Part shown: piece by piece, positions 17,230-31,200 of the stretch
Position numbering within the stretch: position 1 is the stretch's first letter
Layout of the letters: every line of letters begins with the position of its first letter
Assembly (NCBI GenBank): GCA_944386965.1
Contig: CALXDE010000264.1
Location: forward strand, 1-35,030
DNA: 35,030 nucleotides
Origin: an uncultured Oscillospiraceae bacterium
GTDB taxonomy: Bacteria > Bacillota_A > Clostridia > Oscillospirales > Oscillospiraceae
Reading direction: 5' to 3'
Notes under the pieces: model-generated
Told to the model about the DNA's origin: nothing
Database searches by the model: none
What the model saw: only the letters and a program-made list of their open reading frames with translations
Program-made: the position numbers and the translations under genes

Positions 17230-18915
17230 ATGCTTGATTCCATGGCAATCCGGAAATACCGCGAATGGGCATCCGGGATTGCGGCCGTGTATGTACTGGG
17301 GTTAATTTTTATATTTCCCATATATAGTACCAACAAATATTTCAATATCCTGGAAGACCGGTTTTCATTCTTCTGGAAATGGACCGCTGCGGCGGTATTT
17401 TCGATGCTTGTAATATTTTTTATAAGTCTTATCATGCATGTCCGCGAAAAGCATGACGAGTATAAAAAGGCATTTCCGGAATTAAAAAAGATACCGGATG
17501 CTGTTTGGCATTCTTTTACCCGAACGGACCGGCTTCTCATCCTGTTTCTCATAACAGCGACAATCGCCGTTTGCCTGTCGGAATGGCCAAGGGAAGCGTT
17601 TTTGGGGACAAACGGGCGGCTGCAAGGCTTGTTTTTATGGCTCTGGTATGCGGCATCCTATTTCATTATTTCCAGGCATTATATCCCGAAACGGTGGCAT
17701 TTGGAAGTGTTTTTGCTGTCCGGCTGCCTTCTGGCCATCTGGGGGATTTCCGATTACGCCGGTGCCGACATATTCGGATGGATGTCCAAAGTAAAGGAAG
17801 AGCAAAGGGCAATGTTTACCTCCTCCTTTGGAAACATCAATACATATACCCAGGTGATGTCCGTATATTTCGCGGCCTGCTGCGGGACGGCAATATACAG
17901 CAATAAAGCGAAAATACTCGCGCTCCATATATGCGAAATGATCATTTTCCTTACGGCGCTTATCACCGGACAGTCCGATAATGCGGTGATCGGGGTCATT
18001 ACGGTTTTTGCCGTGCTGTATTTTGTAGCCGTCCGGGACCTAAAAACCTTTAAAAATTACACCATGCTTTGGCTTTTTACATTTTTTGCCTTCGGATTCG
18101 CTTCTGTTTTAACCGTCGTTTCATCATCGCCGATGGCAGGTTTTGATAAGGGGATTTTGCTGGCCTTATCGGAGCATAACTTAATATTCTTCATGATCGT
18201 AATTCCTTTTGCCGTTCTGTTTATGCCTATAGACAAATTCTATAAACTGGCATCAGACAAATTCTATGAACTGACAGCATCTCCAGATTGGGATTATTAC
18301 ATAGAAGAGGGATGGCGAAGGCGCTTTCGCAGCGTTAGGTTCGGACATATCGTGACTTTTATCAATATGGGCATTTGTGCTTTTGTATTATTGGTTTTGC
18401 TATGTACGGATTTTGGTAAAGGCGGAACTGTTGAGACAATCAGTCTTGGACCGCTGCAAAAGTTTGTGACGTTTAATGACAGCTGGGGGACATACCGCGG
18501 GTTTGCATGGCGGATTACCATTGAAAATTTCAGCCAGCTTCCTTTTATACAAAAGTTTTTCGGAACAGGGCTTGAAACATTTGGGCTGCTTACCAGGCAG
18601 AACAATTACGAAGAGATGCTTAATGTCTGTGGTCAGATATTCGATTCCCCGCATAATGAAGCACTGCAATTTCTGATCACGACCGGAATTTTGGGAACCG
18701 CATGCTTTTACGGGTTTGCAGGATCCTGTATTTATAAAGGGATTAAGAATAAACGGACTCCAGTTGTTATGATGGCGGTTACTTATATTGCTGTATCGCT
18801 TGTCAGCATTTCCGTCCCGATTGCAATGCCATATTGTATTGCAGCGTTGTCTATATGCGGAGGAAGGAATCCTCCAAAGGCGCCACAGGATATGCAGGAA
18901 GTCAATAACCCATGA
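17230..18915 (+). CDS. O-antigen ligase/polymerase-like multi-pass membrane protein
   Basis: A GTG frame opens at 17170, but ATG 17230 follows ATGGAGGTG and lies 40 bases from the family B -10. The 561-residue product has about 11-12 hydrophobic segments and the WaaL/Wzy-type signature region GTGLETFG...DSPHNEALQFLITTG near residues 438-490, preceded by the large loop (WGTYRGFAWRITIENF) typical of the family. Members transfer or polymerise surface glycans on the outer face of the membrane; in Gram-positives the substrate may be a capsule or a glycan placed on protein. No glycosyltransferases lie nearby. The last codons (VNNP-stop) are supplied by the left end of the inserted element at 18905, so the original C-terminus may have been changed. 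Confidence 0.8.
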   Translation: MLDSMAIRKYREWASGIAAVYVLGLIFIFPIYSTNKYFNILEDRFSFFWKWTAAAVFSMLVIFFISLIMHVREKHDEYKKAFPELKKIPDAVWHSFTRTDRLLILFLITATIAVCLSEWPREAFLGTNGRLQGLFLWLWYAASYFIISRHYIPKRWHLEVFLLSGCLLAIWGISDYAGADIFGWMSKVKEEQRAMFTSSFGNINTYTQVMSVYFAACCGTAIYSNKAKILALHICEMIIFLTALITGQSDNAVIGVITVFAVLYFVAVRDLKTFKNYTMLWLFTFFAFGFASVLTVVSSSPMAGFDKGILLALSEHNLIFFMIVIPFAVLFMPIDKFYKLASDKFYELTASPDWDYYIEEGWRRRFRSVRFGHIVTFINMGICAFVLLVLLCTDFGKGGTVETISLGPLQKFVTFNDSWGTYRGFAWRITIENFSQLPFIQKFFGTGLETFGLLTRQNNYEEMLNVCGQIFDSPHNEALQFLITTGILGTACFYGFAGSCIYKGIKNKRTPVVMMAVTYIAVSLVSISVPIAMPYCIAALSICGGRNPPKAPQDMQEVNNP

Positions 18916-19149
18916 CTGAAGTCACGGGCTTGCAAGAGTCCGCGGCAGATGAAGTGGGTTGTTGAGCAGAGGCGTGATGCAGCAGGACTTCGGTTCCTAC
19001 CACTCCGGGGTGATGCCAAGCTCCGGACACTGGGATGTGGTTGCACCTAGCCTATGGCAATACAATGAGAAGCAGGAAATCTCAGCTTACAGCATTTTAA
19101 ACCTGCTGCCGCCTGTATCTCATGACTGAAGTCACGAGTGTTAGGCGGC
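18905..19149 (+). mobile_element. Non-autonomous IscB/HEARO-type IS200-IS605-like element without ORF
   Basis: The left end carries hairpin CCCATGACTGAAGTCACGGG (18909-18928). The right end carries the nested hairpin 19108-19149, whose inner stem repeats TGACT-GA-AGTCA with the same A-C mismatch. The right end matches the one after the iscB fragment at 1363-1403. Between the ends lie only ~180 bases of structured RNA-like DNA and no ORF. This is the expected form of an IscB element with its nuclease gene deleted, mobilised in trans by a Y1 transposase. The element contributes the stop codon (18913-18915) of the preceding gene. Confidence 0.7.
18925..19107 (+). ncRNA. omega-RNA / HEARO-like RNA inside the element
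   Basis: After the left hairpin come CGGGCTTGCAAGAGTCCGCG (a stem), GCAGATGAAGTGGGTTGTTG, then GTGATGCCAAGCTCCGGACA and GGGATGTGGTTGCACCTAGC. These resemble, from memory, conserved segments of HEARO RNA, the guide RNA of IscB nucleases. In such RNAs the guide is taken from DNA flanking the left end, which here would be the 3' end of the O-antigen-ligase-like gene. Assignment needs a covariance-model search. Confidence 0.55.
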
Positions 19150-19174
19150 AATATTATAAAAATTTAAAAGAAAA

Positions 19175-19206
19175 ACCAATTTTGTTCATATTTTACCCAT
19201 AATTAA
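19175..19206 (+). promoter_or_regulatory. Family A promoter-like element of the giant adhesin operon
   Basis: ACCAAT at 19175-19180, 17 bases, then CATAATTAA at 19198-19206. The region CATAATTAAAACAGCAAAA is also found at 34272, before the DUF805 gene. The ATG is 41 bases after the -10-like start. Confidence 0.55.
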
Positions 19207-19238
19207 AACAGCAAAAATGAGATAAGGAGGATAAGCAG

Positions 19239-22200
19239 ATGCGCTTTAAACGAACTTCCAAAAGAATCGTCTGTGGACTCATGTCCGCGCTCATGCTTTT
19301 GGGAAACGCCATGTCCGGGCTGACAGCTTATGCCGTCGGGCCGACTGCGCCGGTGAACCCCGACGGGACAACACCGAACGGGAACAAGCCGCAGGATACC
19401 GCGTACTCTGAAGGGACTTATATTAATGATACTCCCTTAAGGCTTCAGGTGTCCAAGGTAAAAACCGCACAGGGCGGCCATGAAGGCATTGCACCGGACA
19501 ATACGGATGCGGAACAGGCCGATACCATTACCTATCAGCTTTCCGGCCGCGTTGACGGTTCCGAATCGGAACTGATCGGGCAGTACGGCGAGGATAACAT
19601 CGAGCTGGCATATTCCAATAGCGGCATCTATCTGGGATACGGATGGATGAAGGGCACACTGGAGTACCTGATCAACCGCCAGGCACAGGCGCTGGATGAA
19701 GAAGTCCAGATTATTTACAATGAGTACGGTGTTTTTGCCGGCTATGGGTACATCACCAGAAAGCTGGAAACAGCGGATGATGTAAACCGTTATGTGGCTG
19801 GCGCCACCATGACGCTTTATGATGCGGTGGAAATTTTCCGCAACCCGGAGGTAACTACCGACGGGGATGATTACCGTGAGGACGACCGTTTCACCGGCGT
19901 AACCGTAATCCGCGATGAAGGCTCCAATAACGTGACCAGTGTGTATGTAAACAAAGGATATGCGGGCACACAGGTTATGTATGTCCTTCAGAAGGATGAC
20001 GAGACGCTCCTTGAAGTGGATGCCAACGGCAATGTCATCAACCGCAATTACAACTACCAGGACGAGATCAATGATACCGGGGAAGGCACATGGATTGCAA
20101 AAACCATCCAGAGGGAAGATACCCCGATCTTGTTCTACAGCCTGGACAACCTGCAGATCACATCCAATGACACCTACGTCAGCCGCGGTTCCGAAAATGA
20201 GGATATGATCAACGATATTTTCGGGAATGACCGCATGGAAGGCAGGCTTTACGGTTTTGACAAAGAAGGGAACGTCGTTGACATCACTCAGAGGGATGAG
20301 CTGGACTTTTCCATTTATGCGTTCGAAGCCGGAACTAACAAACCCATTTATGAGTTTGTAGGCGGTGATTTTTCACAGATTGAATATGATATGCCGGAAA
20401 AGAGGATTCGGGTGGGGAAGGATACCATTATGTACCACCTGGACGAGGATGGAAACCGTGACAGTATGGTTGATCCGCAAACCGGTATTGCGTATATCGA
20501 AGAGGAGATCACTCCGCCTGAGGGACATGACAACATTCATGATGTAAATGATACGGATTCCACGCAGAATACCAAGATTTTTGTCTGGCCGGTCAATGTA
20601 TTCCATGACGGGTCCGGCGCTGCGTCCGGAAACGCAAACGGTTCCGTAACTTTCCAGAAGATTGTAACAACCAGGATCGCAACGATCAATGCAGATACGG
20701 AGAATGAATATACGACCGGCACCCTGAAGGATGGGGATTTTGTAAAAAGCATGAACCCTGTCTTAGATCAGTATGGCCATCCGGTTTATTACAGACAGTC
20801 AGATGAAACATATGTAAAAGGTGAAGATACATGGGATTATGACGGTGATGAATATACCGGTTTTATTTACCATGACCGTCTTGATACAGAAAATGAAAAT
20901 TCCTACTCTGTAAATAACCATGATAAATTATATAACGGCGATGAGGATGATCCGTTTGATCAGTCTACTCATTACCAATATTCCACTGAGCAGAGTATCA
21001 AGGTTACTATTGATACGGACGGGAATTACATCGTAAACGGCGCCGGCGTTGTTCCCACCCCGGTAAGGGATGGATATGTATTCGGCGGCTGGTTAATGGA
21101 ACCCAATGACCTGACGGACGGATGTACGCTCAATGCATGGTGGAGGAATCAGAATAATACCATGGATGAGGCAGAACGGGAGCAGTGGTATTCCGACCGT
21201 GAAGCAACCGGAGAAACCAGGACTATCACCGTAAAGTTCAACGCCAACGGCGGCGAGTTCCGCAGCGGAAGCGGAGATATCCATTCCACGGACAATATTC
21301 TGTACCGCAGGCTTGGCGATGCCTATATTATGGAAAACGTATGGACGACCGGCGAGAATACGCCGAACGACCCGTTTGACACGCAGCTTGTTGATACTGT
21401 CGGGAATACGGCAGCCGGGCAGAATACGATCAGCAATACCGGTTCCACCGGAAACGATGCGTATTCCGATACAACAACGGCCGGCGGACAGGCGGATATG
21501 TTAAAGCGCGTGAATATCGGCACTTATATCATGGAGGAGACAAAGGCTCCTGCCGGATATTCCAAAGCCCTTCCGGTCGGCATAACCATGAATGAAAATA
21601 CGGAAATCCAGTATGCGGAAATGGTGGACGAGACCATTAAGGCCGAGTTTATCAAGAGGGATGCTGCGGATTCTTTCGAGCATGATCTTTATATCGACGG
21701 CGTGCTTCAGGCGAATCCCGATGGGACACATATAACTGTGTATGAGCCCAAAGGAAGCTATTCCTATACCCATGTTCCCGGTGCCGTACTTTCCTTAAAA
21801 GCGGCGGATGACGCGACAAAGCAGCCATTCAGCGACTGGGTGCAGGTAACAGCCAACAGTGATATTACGAAGAAGACTGAAGACGGGTTCTATTACCTGG
21901 AATTCACCACGGACGAGCCGCTTTTCCTGGAGGGAATTCCTGCCGGGGAATATATTGTTTCCGAGGTGGTCACGCCTGCCGGATTTGTAACAATGGAAGA
22001 TCAGATGATCACCATAACACCGGAAAAAGGCGTCCATATCTTTGAAATGAACGATGACCACACAAAAGTGGAAATCGAGAAATACTATAACGATGGAAAC
22101 GGCAATCAAAATCTTCCGAATGCGTACCGTGCAGAACTGGCGCTTGCAGATCAGGATGGGAATACTGTGGCATCCTGGAAGACCGATGATTTATCCGATT

Positions 22201-25200
22201 ACACAAATGAGGTCGTACTGGCACAGGAAAAAGGATTTTTTGAATCCGTTGTAGACTTCTTTGCCGGAAATGATGATACCGAAGACAGCTTTGTGGAACA
22301 GTTCACTTCCAGGGTAAATTCCGGCAACACGGATTTTACAAGCATTTCCTGGACTGTCACTAGAGAAGCGGTGCTTTCTTCCTCTTCTACGGATGATATG
22401 GAAACCTGGATTATTTCTGATGGCTCCAGATATGTTTGTGAGAACGATACTCCGCAGGCGGATGCTTCCGAGGCGTTTAAACAGGCTTATGCTACCAGGA
22501 ACCAGGAAGAAAATACATTTACATACACGGAAACCATGACTGCGGAAAAAGATGAATCCGCTTCAAGGAATCTTTCCGATCAAATCTGGAATGTGAGCAA
22601 CGGCACCAAACTTCACATCTGCGTATATGGGGCAAACGATATCGGCTCCAACGGGCGACAGGAATATAAGGTTGACTTTAAGTTCAATTACCGGAACGAT
22701 TACGAAGGCGAGTATGCCAACCTGGTATCTTATGATACTCTGGATGGATATCATCGGTTTGATTATCTTCCTGCCGGAAGTTACACCTTAAAGGAAATTA
22801 CCGCGCCGGACGGATTTATCGCTGCACCGGACCAGACAGTTGTCGTGAATGAAACCGATGATGTTCAGCGGTTTACCATTGAGAATAAGCGCAGACAGCT
22901 TGAAATCGCAAAAACAGCCGAAATCGACGGTGTTTATTTCGCTGGCATGGAAAATGATTCTGTTGTAACTTCCGATGATCCGGCCCATGCCGCTGTCATG
23001 TACGGAGCGGAACTTACCCTGTATTACAGCACGGCCCAGATCCCGGATTATGAGGAAGCATTTTCAGACGGGAATGTACCCACAGGCGTATCACAGGCGG
23101 ATAAGTGGATCTCCGGCTCCGACGGCGTTTACACGGAGAGCGATTTTAAGAAAGAGCTTATCCGCGAAGACCAGATTGGGGATTATAAGCCCCATGTAAT
23201 CGAAGATATCTCCAATGGATGGTATTACTTGGTGGAGAGTTCTACGCCGGATTACTATAAAACCACGTCCGTTAAGGAAATTCAGGTTACGGACCACACG
23301 ACTTCCGGAAACCTGACAGAAATCCAGGTGGTGAACATTCCAATGCCGCTGGAGGTAAATGTATTTAAGAGGAATGATGCGGGAAGCCCGCTGCCAGGCG
23401 CGGTATTCCTTGTGAAAAACAAAACCCTTGGCGGAACAGAGGTCGGTACGCTCAGCACCGGAAGTGACGGTTATGGAAAACTTCTGATTACCGAAACCGG
23501 GCGTTTTGGTGAGGACGGCGCATTTGAGCCGTACACATTCACCATTCAGGAAGTCAGCGCACCGGCAGGCTACCAGATCAACAGCGAGATCCATGAATTT
23601 ACTATAGCTTCCGATAACCATGAGGATATTGCTATCATGCAAAACCCGAATGACGGAGCAATCGTTGACGGCGTGCTGTATGTGGATGATGACGAATCTG
23701 CCATTACCATTTCAAAATCCGATTTTTCTACCGGGGATGCGGTTCCCGGAACAAAGCTTTCCGTATATGAAGCGGAGTATGACGGGAATAAGTGGCAGAG
23801 CACGGGAAAACAGTCCGGGGATGACTGGACATGGACCCTTGCGGAAAATGAAATGACTCATACCGTGACCGGGCTTGTGGCCGGCAGCGTGTATGTCATC
23901 GTAGAGGAGGAGGTACCTGCGGGATATACCCTTGCGGATGATGTATTCTTCAAGGTTGCGGCAGATGGTACATCCATTGAGAAGATCTGGTATGATCCGG
24001 AAGAAAACGCCTCCATTACTTTTGAGTCAGACTCCACAGGAGCAGTGGAAAGCGTCACCTTTTCAACCAGAACCATCATGGGTACCTATGTTACCATTGA
24101 AGACATTGAATCCGGCGACATTACCAATATGGGTACATTAACCGGAGGTTATGTGAATCTTTCTGCTTCTGATATCACTGATGGCCGGCATTATCGGATG
24201 ACCGAACATGTCCGTTACAGTGACGGAACAGAAGATACACTCAGTACAACCACGTTCATTGCAAAATTGTATGAAGGACTTATGCGTGTTAACCTGTCAA
24301 GGGAAATCAATGACCTGACCGTGGATATCACAGATGATTCCGGAAACAGCGTGGTTTCCTTTAAGCCTGACCGGACCGGATCTTATACCGTACTGAACCC
24401 GCTTGTGGCGGATACTGACGGACTGACCGTAACAGGCACCCTGCTTCATAAAGAGGGATTGAATCATGAAGCTGTACAGGCTGGAGACCAGATCCGTTAC
24501 CTGATTTCATATGAAGGAGAAGGAAAGGAAATTGTTCTAATTCCGGCTGATGGATTAGATTATATCCGCCTGGATGATATGCAGCAGGAAGTGGATGGAA
24601 ACTATCATTATGTAACCGAACATGCGTCCGGCGAGCTTACGATTGTTGCGACAGTAAAGGAAGATGCTGCTGGATACATCAATCAGCAGGTCAGCATCGA
24701 TAACAAGGCTTACAGCTATGTAAACCCGATTGCAGTAAATCACGGAGACGGAGCGTTTGTAAATTCTTCCAAGCTGGTAATCTCCAGCGCGGTTGCAGGC
24801 ACTCATCCGGAAAACGTGAACGCAGCCTTTACGTTCAGAGTGACTCTGACAAAGGCGAACGGTGCGCCTCTGGACGGAGGATATGACTATCGGACCAGAT
24901 ATACGAATGGAATTTTAAGGGCGTATGGTTCCCAGAGTGAATTTGAGATTACACTCAACGGAAATGACTTTATCGTAATCCAGGATCTGCCATATAACAC
25001 GAACTATAGTGTTGTGCAGGTTGTTCCGAGTGATTATGATTTTACAGTGGAAAACACGGAACCTACTGGAAAGACTTCTGAAACAGAAGTGTCCAATGTA
25101 TTGTTTACCAACACCAGAAATGCAAGTGCGGAGCGGACGATCTTTAAGAAGAATACAGGATATACATACTCCGAAAACTTGAACTTCACAGACGGAGGCG

Positions 25201-28200
25201 ACCCAATGATCCTTACCAAGTACGGATTCAGCTTCGGTGAGAAGTGTGAGATTAAGGATATTGGAATCTTAAATAAACCGACGGAAGTCTGGTTCTCCAA
25301 GACGGACTGGACGGACAGCGAGGAAGTCCCTGGAGCCCATTGTGTACTGATGGACGAGGACGGCAATGTAATTTATGATGAACTGGGAAACCCTGTTGAG
25401 TGGATATCCGGTGACGAACCTAAGATCTTTAAGGGTGTCCTGGAAGCAGGAAAAACCTATCGTTACCACGAGGAAAAAGCTCCTGATGGATATGGATACA
25501 GTGAGGATGTTGTATTTACCGTATCCGAAGATGGCACCATCGATAAGGTCATTATGCAAGATAAGCCGACCAGGGTATGGTTTACCAAGGAAGATTTTGC
25601 TGGGACGGAAATCCCCGGAGCGCAGGTGGAGTTAAAGGCAGTCAATGAGGACGGCACGGTAACCACCATCGATTCCTGGGTATCCGGAACGGAACCACAT
25701 GAGATCGAAGGTACCCTGACCGGCGGAAAGACTTATATTTACCACGAGGCACAGGCCCCCGATGGATATCTCTACAGTGAGGACATTATGTTCACGCTGG
25801 ATAATGATGGAAGGGTCATCGACGCGCATTATATCAATGCCGACGGCGAAACACTCCTGTATGATAAGGACGGGTATGTGACAACAATCATCAAGCATGA
25901 AGATGGCAGCTATACGGACGGAGATGTTATAATCCATATTGATGGAAGCGGCAATGCAGTTGATGATTCCGGCAACATCCATGCGGAAGGCGTAAAAGAG
26001 CAAATCGAGATCATCGATAATGTGATCCAGATGAAGGATGCCCCGACGGATGTCTTGATTAAGAAGAAAGACCTCCACACCGGCGAAAGTCTGGCAGGAG
26101 CCACTTTGCAGCTTTACAAGGGGCCAAAGAAAGACCCGTATGCATCCTATGATCCGGCTGATAAAATTGCTGAATGGACCACGGATGACAGCGGTATATT
26201 CCGGCTTGAGGGTAAATTAACTCCGGGCGAAACTTATACGCTGCGCGAATCCCAGACCATTGACGGCTATTATTACAGCTATGATGTAGAATTCACGGTA
26301 CAGGATACCAGGGACGAGCAGGTTGTAGAAATGTATAACCGCAAGATCGTCGTGGAAGTGCCGCCGGATGAACTGCCTCCGGATGAAGAAGAGCCTGACG
26401 GCACGAATCCGGATTATGAGATGGAAAAGGAACGTGTTACTGATGCGCCTGAAAAGGAAGGAACCGATAAATTCGGCTTCTACCATGGCGACGTTGTAAC
26501 CTACGATGTAACCATTAAAAATACCGGTTCAACAAGGCTTACCATGAATGTGACGGATTCTTTTGAAAATCCGGAATATTTCAGCCAGCCGGTAATCCGG
26601 GCCATCCGCTATTATGTCAATGATACGAACCGTATGAACAGCCAGATGGGCCAGACCCACAGCATTAACGGCTCTGTAGCGAATATCACGATTGAGCGCG
26701 GCGGATATGCCGTTGTCACTTATGAGGCAACTGTACTTGATACTGCACCGGAGAATCTTGCAAGTACCGCCCCGGATAACGGAGAAGGCTACCTGAATAC
26801 AGCCGTAACCTACGATGTGGTCGGCAAGTATTACGAATACAGCGGAGAAGACCATGACGGAGACGGCAAAGGCGATGAGGTGACCGAAGTGGAGATCACA
26901 GACCATCCGAACCTTGAAGATAAGGAAGATGATGCAAATACTCCTGTTCAGGAGCCAAAATGCGAAAAGCCGAGATACACGATGTCCAAGTCCAGGCCAA
27001 CACCAGCACCTCAAAAGGACGGCACGGATCGTTACGGATTCTTCCGCGGCGATACGGTAACATATGAAGTGCGTGTGCGCAATACAGGCAACATGCCATT
27101 AAAGATGTATGTAACGGATGAATTTGAAGAAAGCATCCGCCAGTATTTCAGTGAACCTGTTATTGCAGGTATAAGCGGAGGAGCGGATATTTCCGAAAGC
27201 GGAATGGGAGTCGGATATCAGACGGCCCGCATCCGTATGATGCCGGGTGAAGAGGTTATCATTACCTATCAGGCGACTGTGAGCATGGATGCGCCGGAAT
27301 ATCTGGCCTTCATGTCTGCAGATGATGGAAATGGCTACCTGAATATTGCTAAAACCTATGATGTCACGGCCGAGAAATCGGACGGCACCGAGGGCGGAAG
27401 CGATGAATATCCGGGAATCGAAGACCAGGAAGACGAGGCCAATACACCGGTACAGACGGATGAGGAAGTTCCCCCGCCTGAAAAACCTGAAGAGCCTGAT
27501 GATACCAATCCTGATTATGAAATGGAAAAGGAGCGTATTCCTGATGCACCGGCAAAGGGAAATACCGGCAAGTTCGGATTCTACCCTGGCGACATTGTGA
27601 CCTATGATGTAACTATCCGCAACACCGGTTCCACAAAACTGACTATGAATGTGACGGATTCCTTTGAAAATCCGGAATATTTCAGCCAGCCGATGGTTAA
27701 GTCGGTTCGTTTCTACTCCAATGAGACGGAAGCTCTCAATACACAGATGGGTCAGCTTCATGGTATTAACGGTTCCGTGGCAAACATCACGATTGAGCGT
27801 GGTGGATATGCAGTTGTTACTTATGAAGCAACTGTATTAGAGGAAACGCCTGAAAATCTGGCAGGTACTGCGCCGGACAACGGCGAGGGCTATTTAAACA
27901 CAGCCAGAACCTATGATGTAATCGGTAAATACTACGAGTACAGCGGAGAGGATCATGACGGAGACGGCAAGGGCGACGAAATAACCGAAGTGGAGATCAC
28001 CGATCATCCAAATCTTGAAGATAAGGAAGACGATGCAAACACACCGGTACAGGATTCCGAATGTGAAATCCCAAGATATGTTATGTCCAAGTCAAGGCCT
28101 ACATTAGCACCTGAAAAGGAGGGAACCGGCCACTACGGGTTCCACCGCGGCGATACGGTAACATATGAAGTCCGCGTGCGCAACACGGGCAACATGCCGC

Positions 28201-31200
28201 TCAAGGCATATGTAACCGATGAATTTGATTTCAGCATCCGCCAGTATTTCAGTGAGCCTGTGATTACGGGCATCAGCGGAGGCGAAGATATCTCTGGAAG
28301 CGGAATGGGAATCGGACACCAGACGGCCCGCATCCGCATAATGCCCGGCGAAGAAGTTATCATTACCTTCCAAGCGACTGTAAGCGAGGATGCACCGGAA
28401 CGCCTCTCTTTCATGCCAAGCGATGACGGAAACGGTTACCTGAATATTGCGAAAGTATTTAATGTAACTGCGGAAAAATCAGACGGCACAGAAGGCGGAG
28501 ATGAAGAGTATCCTGGCATTAAAGACCAGGAAGACGACGGCTATACGCCGGTTCAGACCGATGACGAGACTCCTCCGGACTTCCCACCGGGACCTGGAGA
28601 AGAAACCTACCCGATCATCTGGCTTTTAAAGACCGGAGTGGATGACCCGTCCCATATCCTTGCGGGCGGCACATTCCAGGTGCTGGATGAGGAAGGAAAT
28701 GTAGTCCTTGAAATTTCAGATGAAGGTGAAGACGGCTTTGGCATCGGATATGACTGGAAACAGTGGACCGGAGTCCTTAAGGCTGATGAAACCTATTATC
28801 TGCATGAAGTAACACCGCCTGATGGTTATACGCAGGCGAAAGAAGATGTGAAGTTTACCGTTGGCCATTATGGAGAAAAGGTGGAAGCAATCGTGACAAA
28901 CGAGCGCATCCCGGATTACCAGTTTACGAAGGAAGACTTCGCAGGGGTTGAGATCCCAGGCGCTTCCTGTGAACTGATTGAGATAAAGCCGGATGGCACG
29001 ACGGAAACAGTTGGTGAGTGGATATCCGACGGCACGCCAAAATCCTTTGAGGGAGAGTTAAAGGTTGATACGACCTACCAGTACCGCGAGGAGCTGGCGC
29101 CGGAAGGCTACGGCTATTCCGAGACTATCGAGTTTACGCTTGATGAAGACGGAAAGATTACGGAAGTTCACTATATCAACGAAGACGGTGAACCGATCCT
29201 TTATGACGGAGACGGGTTCCCAACCACCATTATCGTCCATGAGGACGGTACCTATACGAACGGAGATCACACTATAACCATTGATGAGAATGGAAATGCT
29301 GTGGATGAAAACGGAGAAATCCATGCAGAAGGCGTGCGATTTGAAATTGAGGTCATTGATAATGTGATCAAGATGAAAGATGCGCCTACGGAAGTTCTGC
29401 TGGTAAAAACCAATACGGACGGGGAAATCCTGACAGGCGGCCAGTTCCAGATCCTTGAAAAAGACGGAACACCGGTAAAAGCCATTAAGGATACTCTGAT
29501 TCCTTCCACAGAACATGACGGAAACATCCTTGCGGGAGAGCTTCTGATCTTCGAGGCAGCTGCAAGCGGAATCAATTACACCGGGCAGCTAAAATCCGGA
29601 ACGGAATATATTCTGCATGAGCTTGAAGCGCCTACGGGGCATTATGACAGCGAGGATGTAACCTTCTATGTACCTTATTTAAACCAGAAAGCACCTGTCC
29701 GTGTTACCATGGAAGATCAGCCGACCGAGGTTTGGTTTACTAAGACGGACTGGACAACAACCGAAGAAGTGCCCGGAGCGACCTGTATCCTGACTGATGA
29801 AGACGGTAACGTAGTTATCGATAAGGACGGCAACCGCTGCGAATGGGTATCTGGCGATACACCTAAGATTTTTAAGGGTTCTCTGGAGCCGGGCAAAACA
29901 TACCACTATCATGAGGAAAAGGCCCCGGACGGCTATGGATACAGTGAGGACATTGTATTTACAGTCAACCTTGATGGCACGATCCAAAAAGTGGAAATGC
30001 AGGATAAGCCTACGGAAGTCCTGATCACAAAATATTCCGTGGGACCTGACGGAAATGAAGAAAACGCAACTCCTGTGGAGGGGGCTGTCCTTCAAATCTT
30101 TAAGGAAAACGGAGAACCTGCGAAGGCGCTTTATGATTCCGAGCCGGATAAAGAAGGGAATGTAGCGTTCACCAAGGGAGATGAGATGATCTTCACTTCC
30201 ACAAAGGAAGGCGTCAATATCACAAAACAGCTGAATGCAGATGAAACCTATATCCTTCGGGAGCTTACGCCTCCTGCAGGACATAAGAAGGCTGAGGATG
30301 TGAAGTTTACCGTAAGCCATGACGGATCCCTGATCCGCGTGAACATGTATGACCCGCAGACAGTTGTAAAAATCCTCAAAACGGACGAAGCAGGAAATGC
30401 CGTGATCGGAGCGAACCTTGAAGTCCGGGATGCGGTGAACGGCGACCTGATGGCTGAATGGACAACAGATGGAACACCGAAGGTATTAACTGGAATTCTT
30501 GATGCCGGAAAGGCCTATCAGCTGATTGAAGCCAACCAGCCGGATGGATACTATAAGGCGGATCCCGTAACATTTACAGTGTCCGAAACAGATGAAGTAA
30601 CCGAGGTAACCATGGTGGATGAGCCTGTTGAAATCAAGCTTGTCAAAGTCAAAATGAATACGGAAGAGCGGTTAAGCGGCGGTAAATTCTCCGTGATCCG
30701 CAAATCTGACAATGAGACGGTAATCCCCGAATTTGTCCTTGACGGAGAGATGACGGTAACCGGCAAGCTGAATGCAGGCGAGACTTACCTCTTCCATGAA
30801 ATCGAAGCACCTGAAGGATACTTAAAATCCGGGGATGTGGAATTTACCATCCCGCTTGAGAAGCCGGATACCATCATTGAAGTCGTTATGGAAAACCGCA
30901 AGCCTTCCAGCGGCGGTGGCGGAGATGATGACGATGACGGGCCTGATGGCGGGCACAGCGGAAGCACACCACCGTCCGTATCCATTAAGAAATACGACGG
31001 CGTAACCATGCAGGCGCTGCCAGGAGCAGAATTCACTTTCTATGACAGCAATGGCAATGTGGTAACCACTGCAACGACCAATTCCAACGGATATGCTTAT
31101 GTCACCTTCAACACTACGGGTACATTTACATATAAGGAAACGAAGGCACCCGACGGATATGAGATTAGTGATGAGGTTCATACCATCGAAATCACACGGA

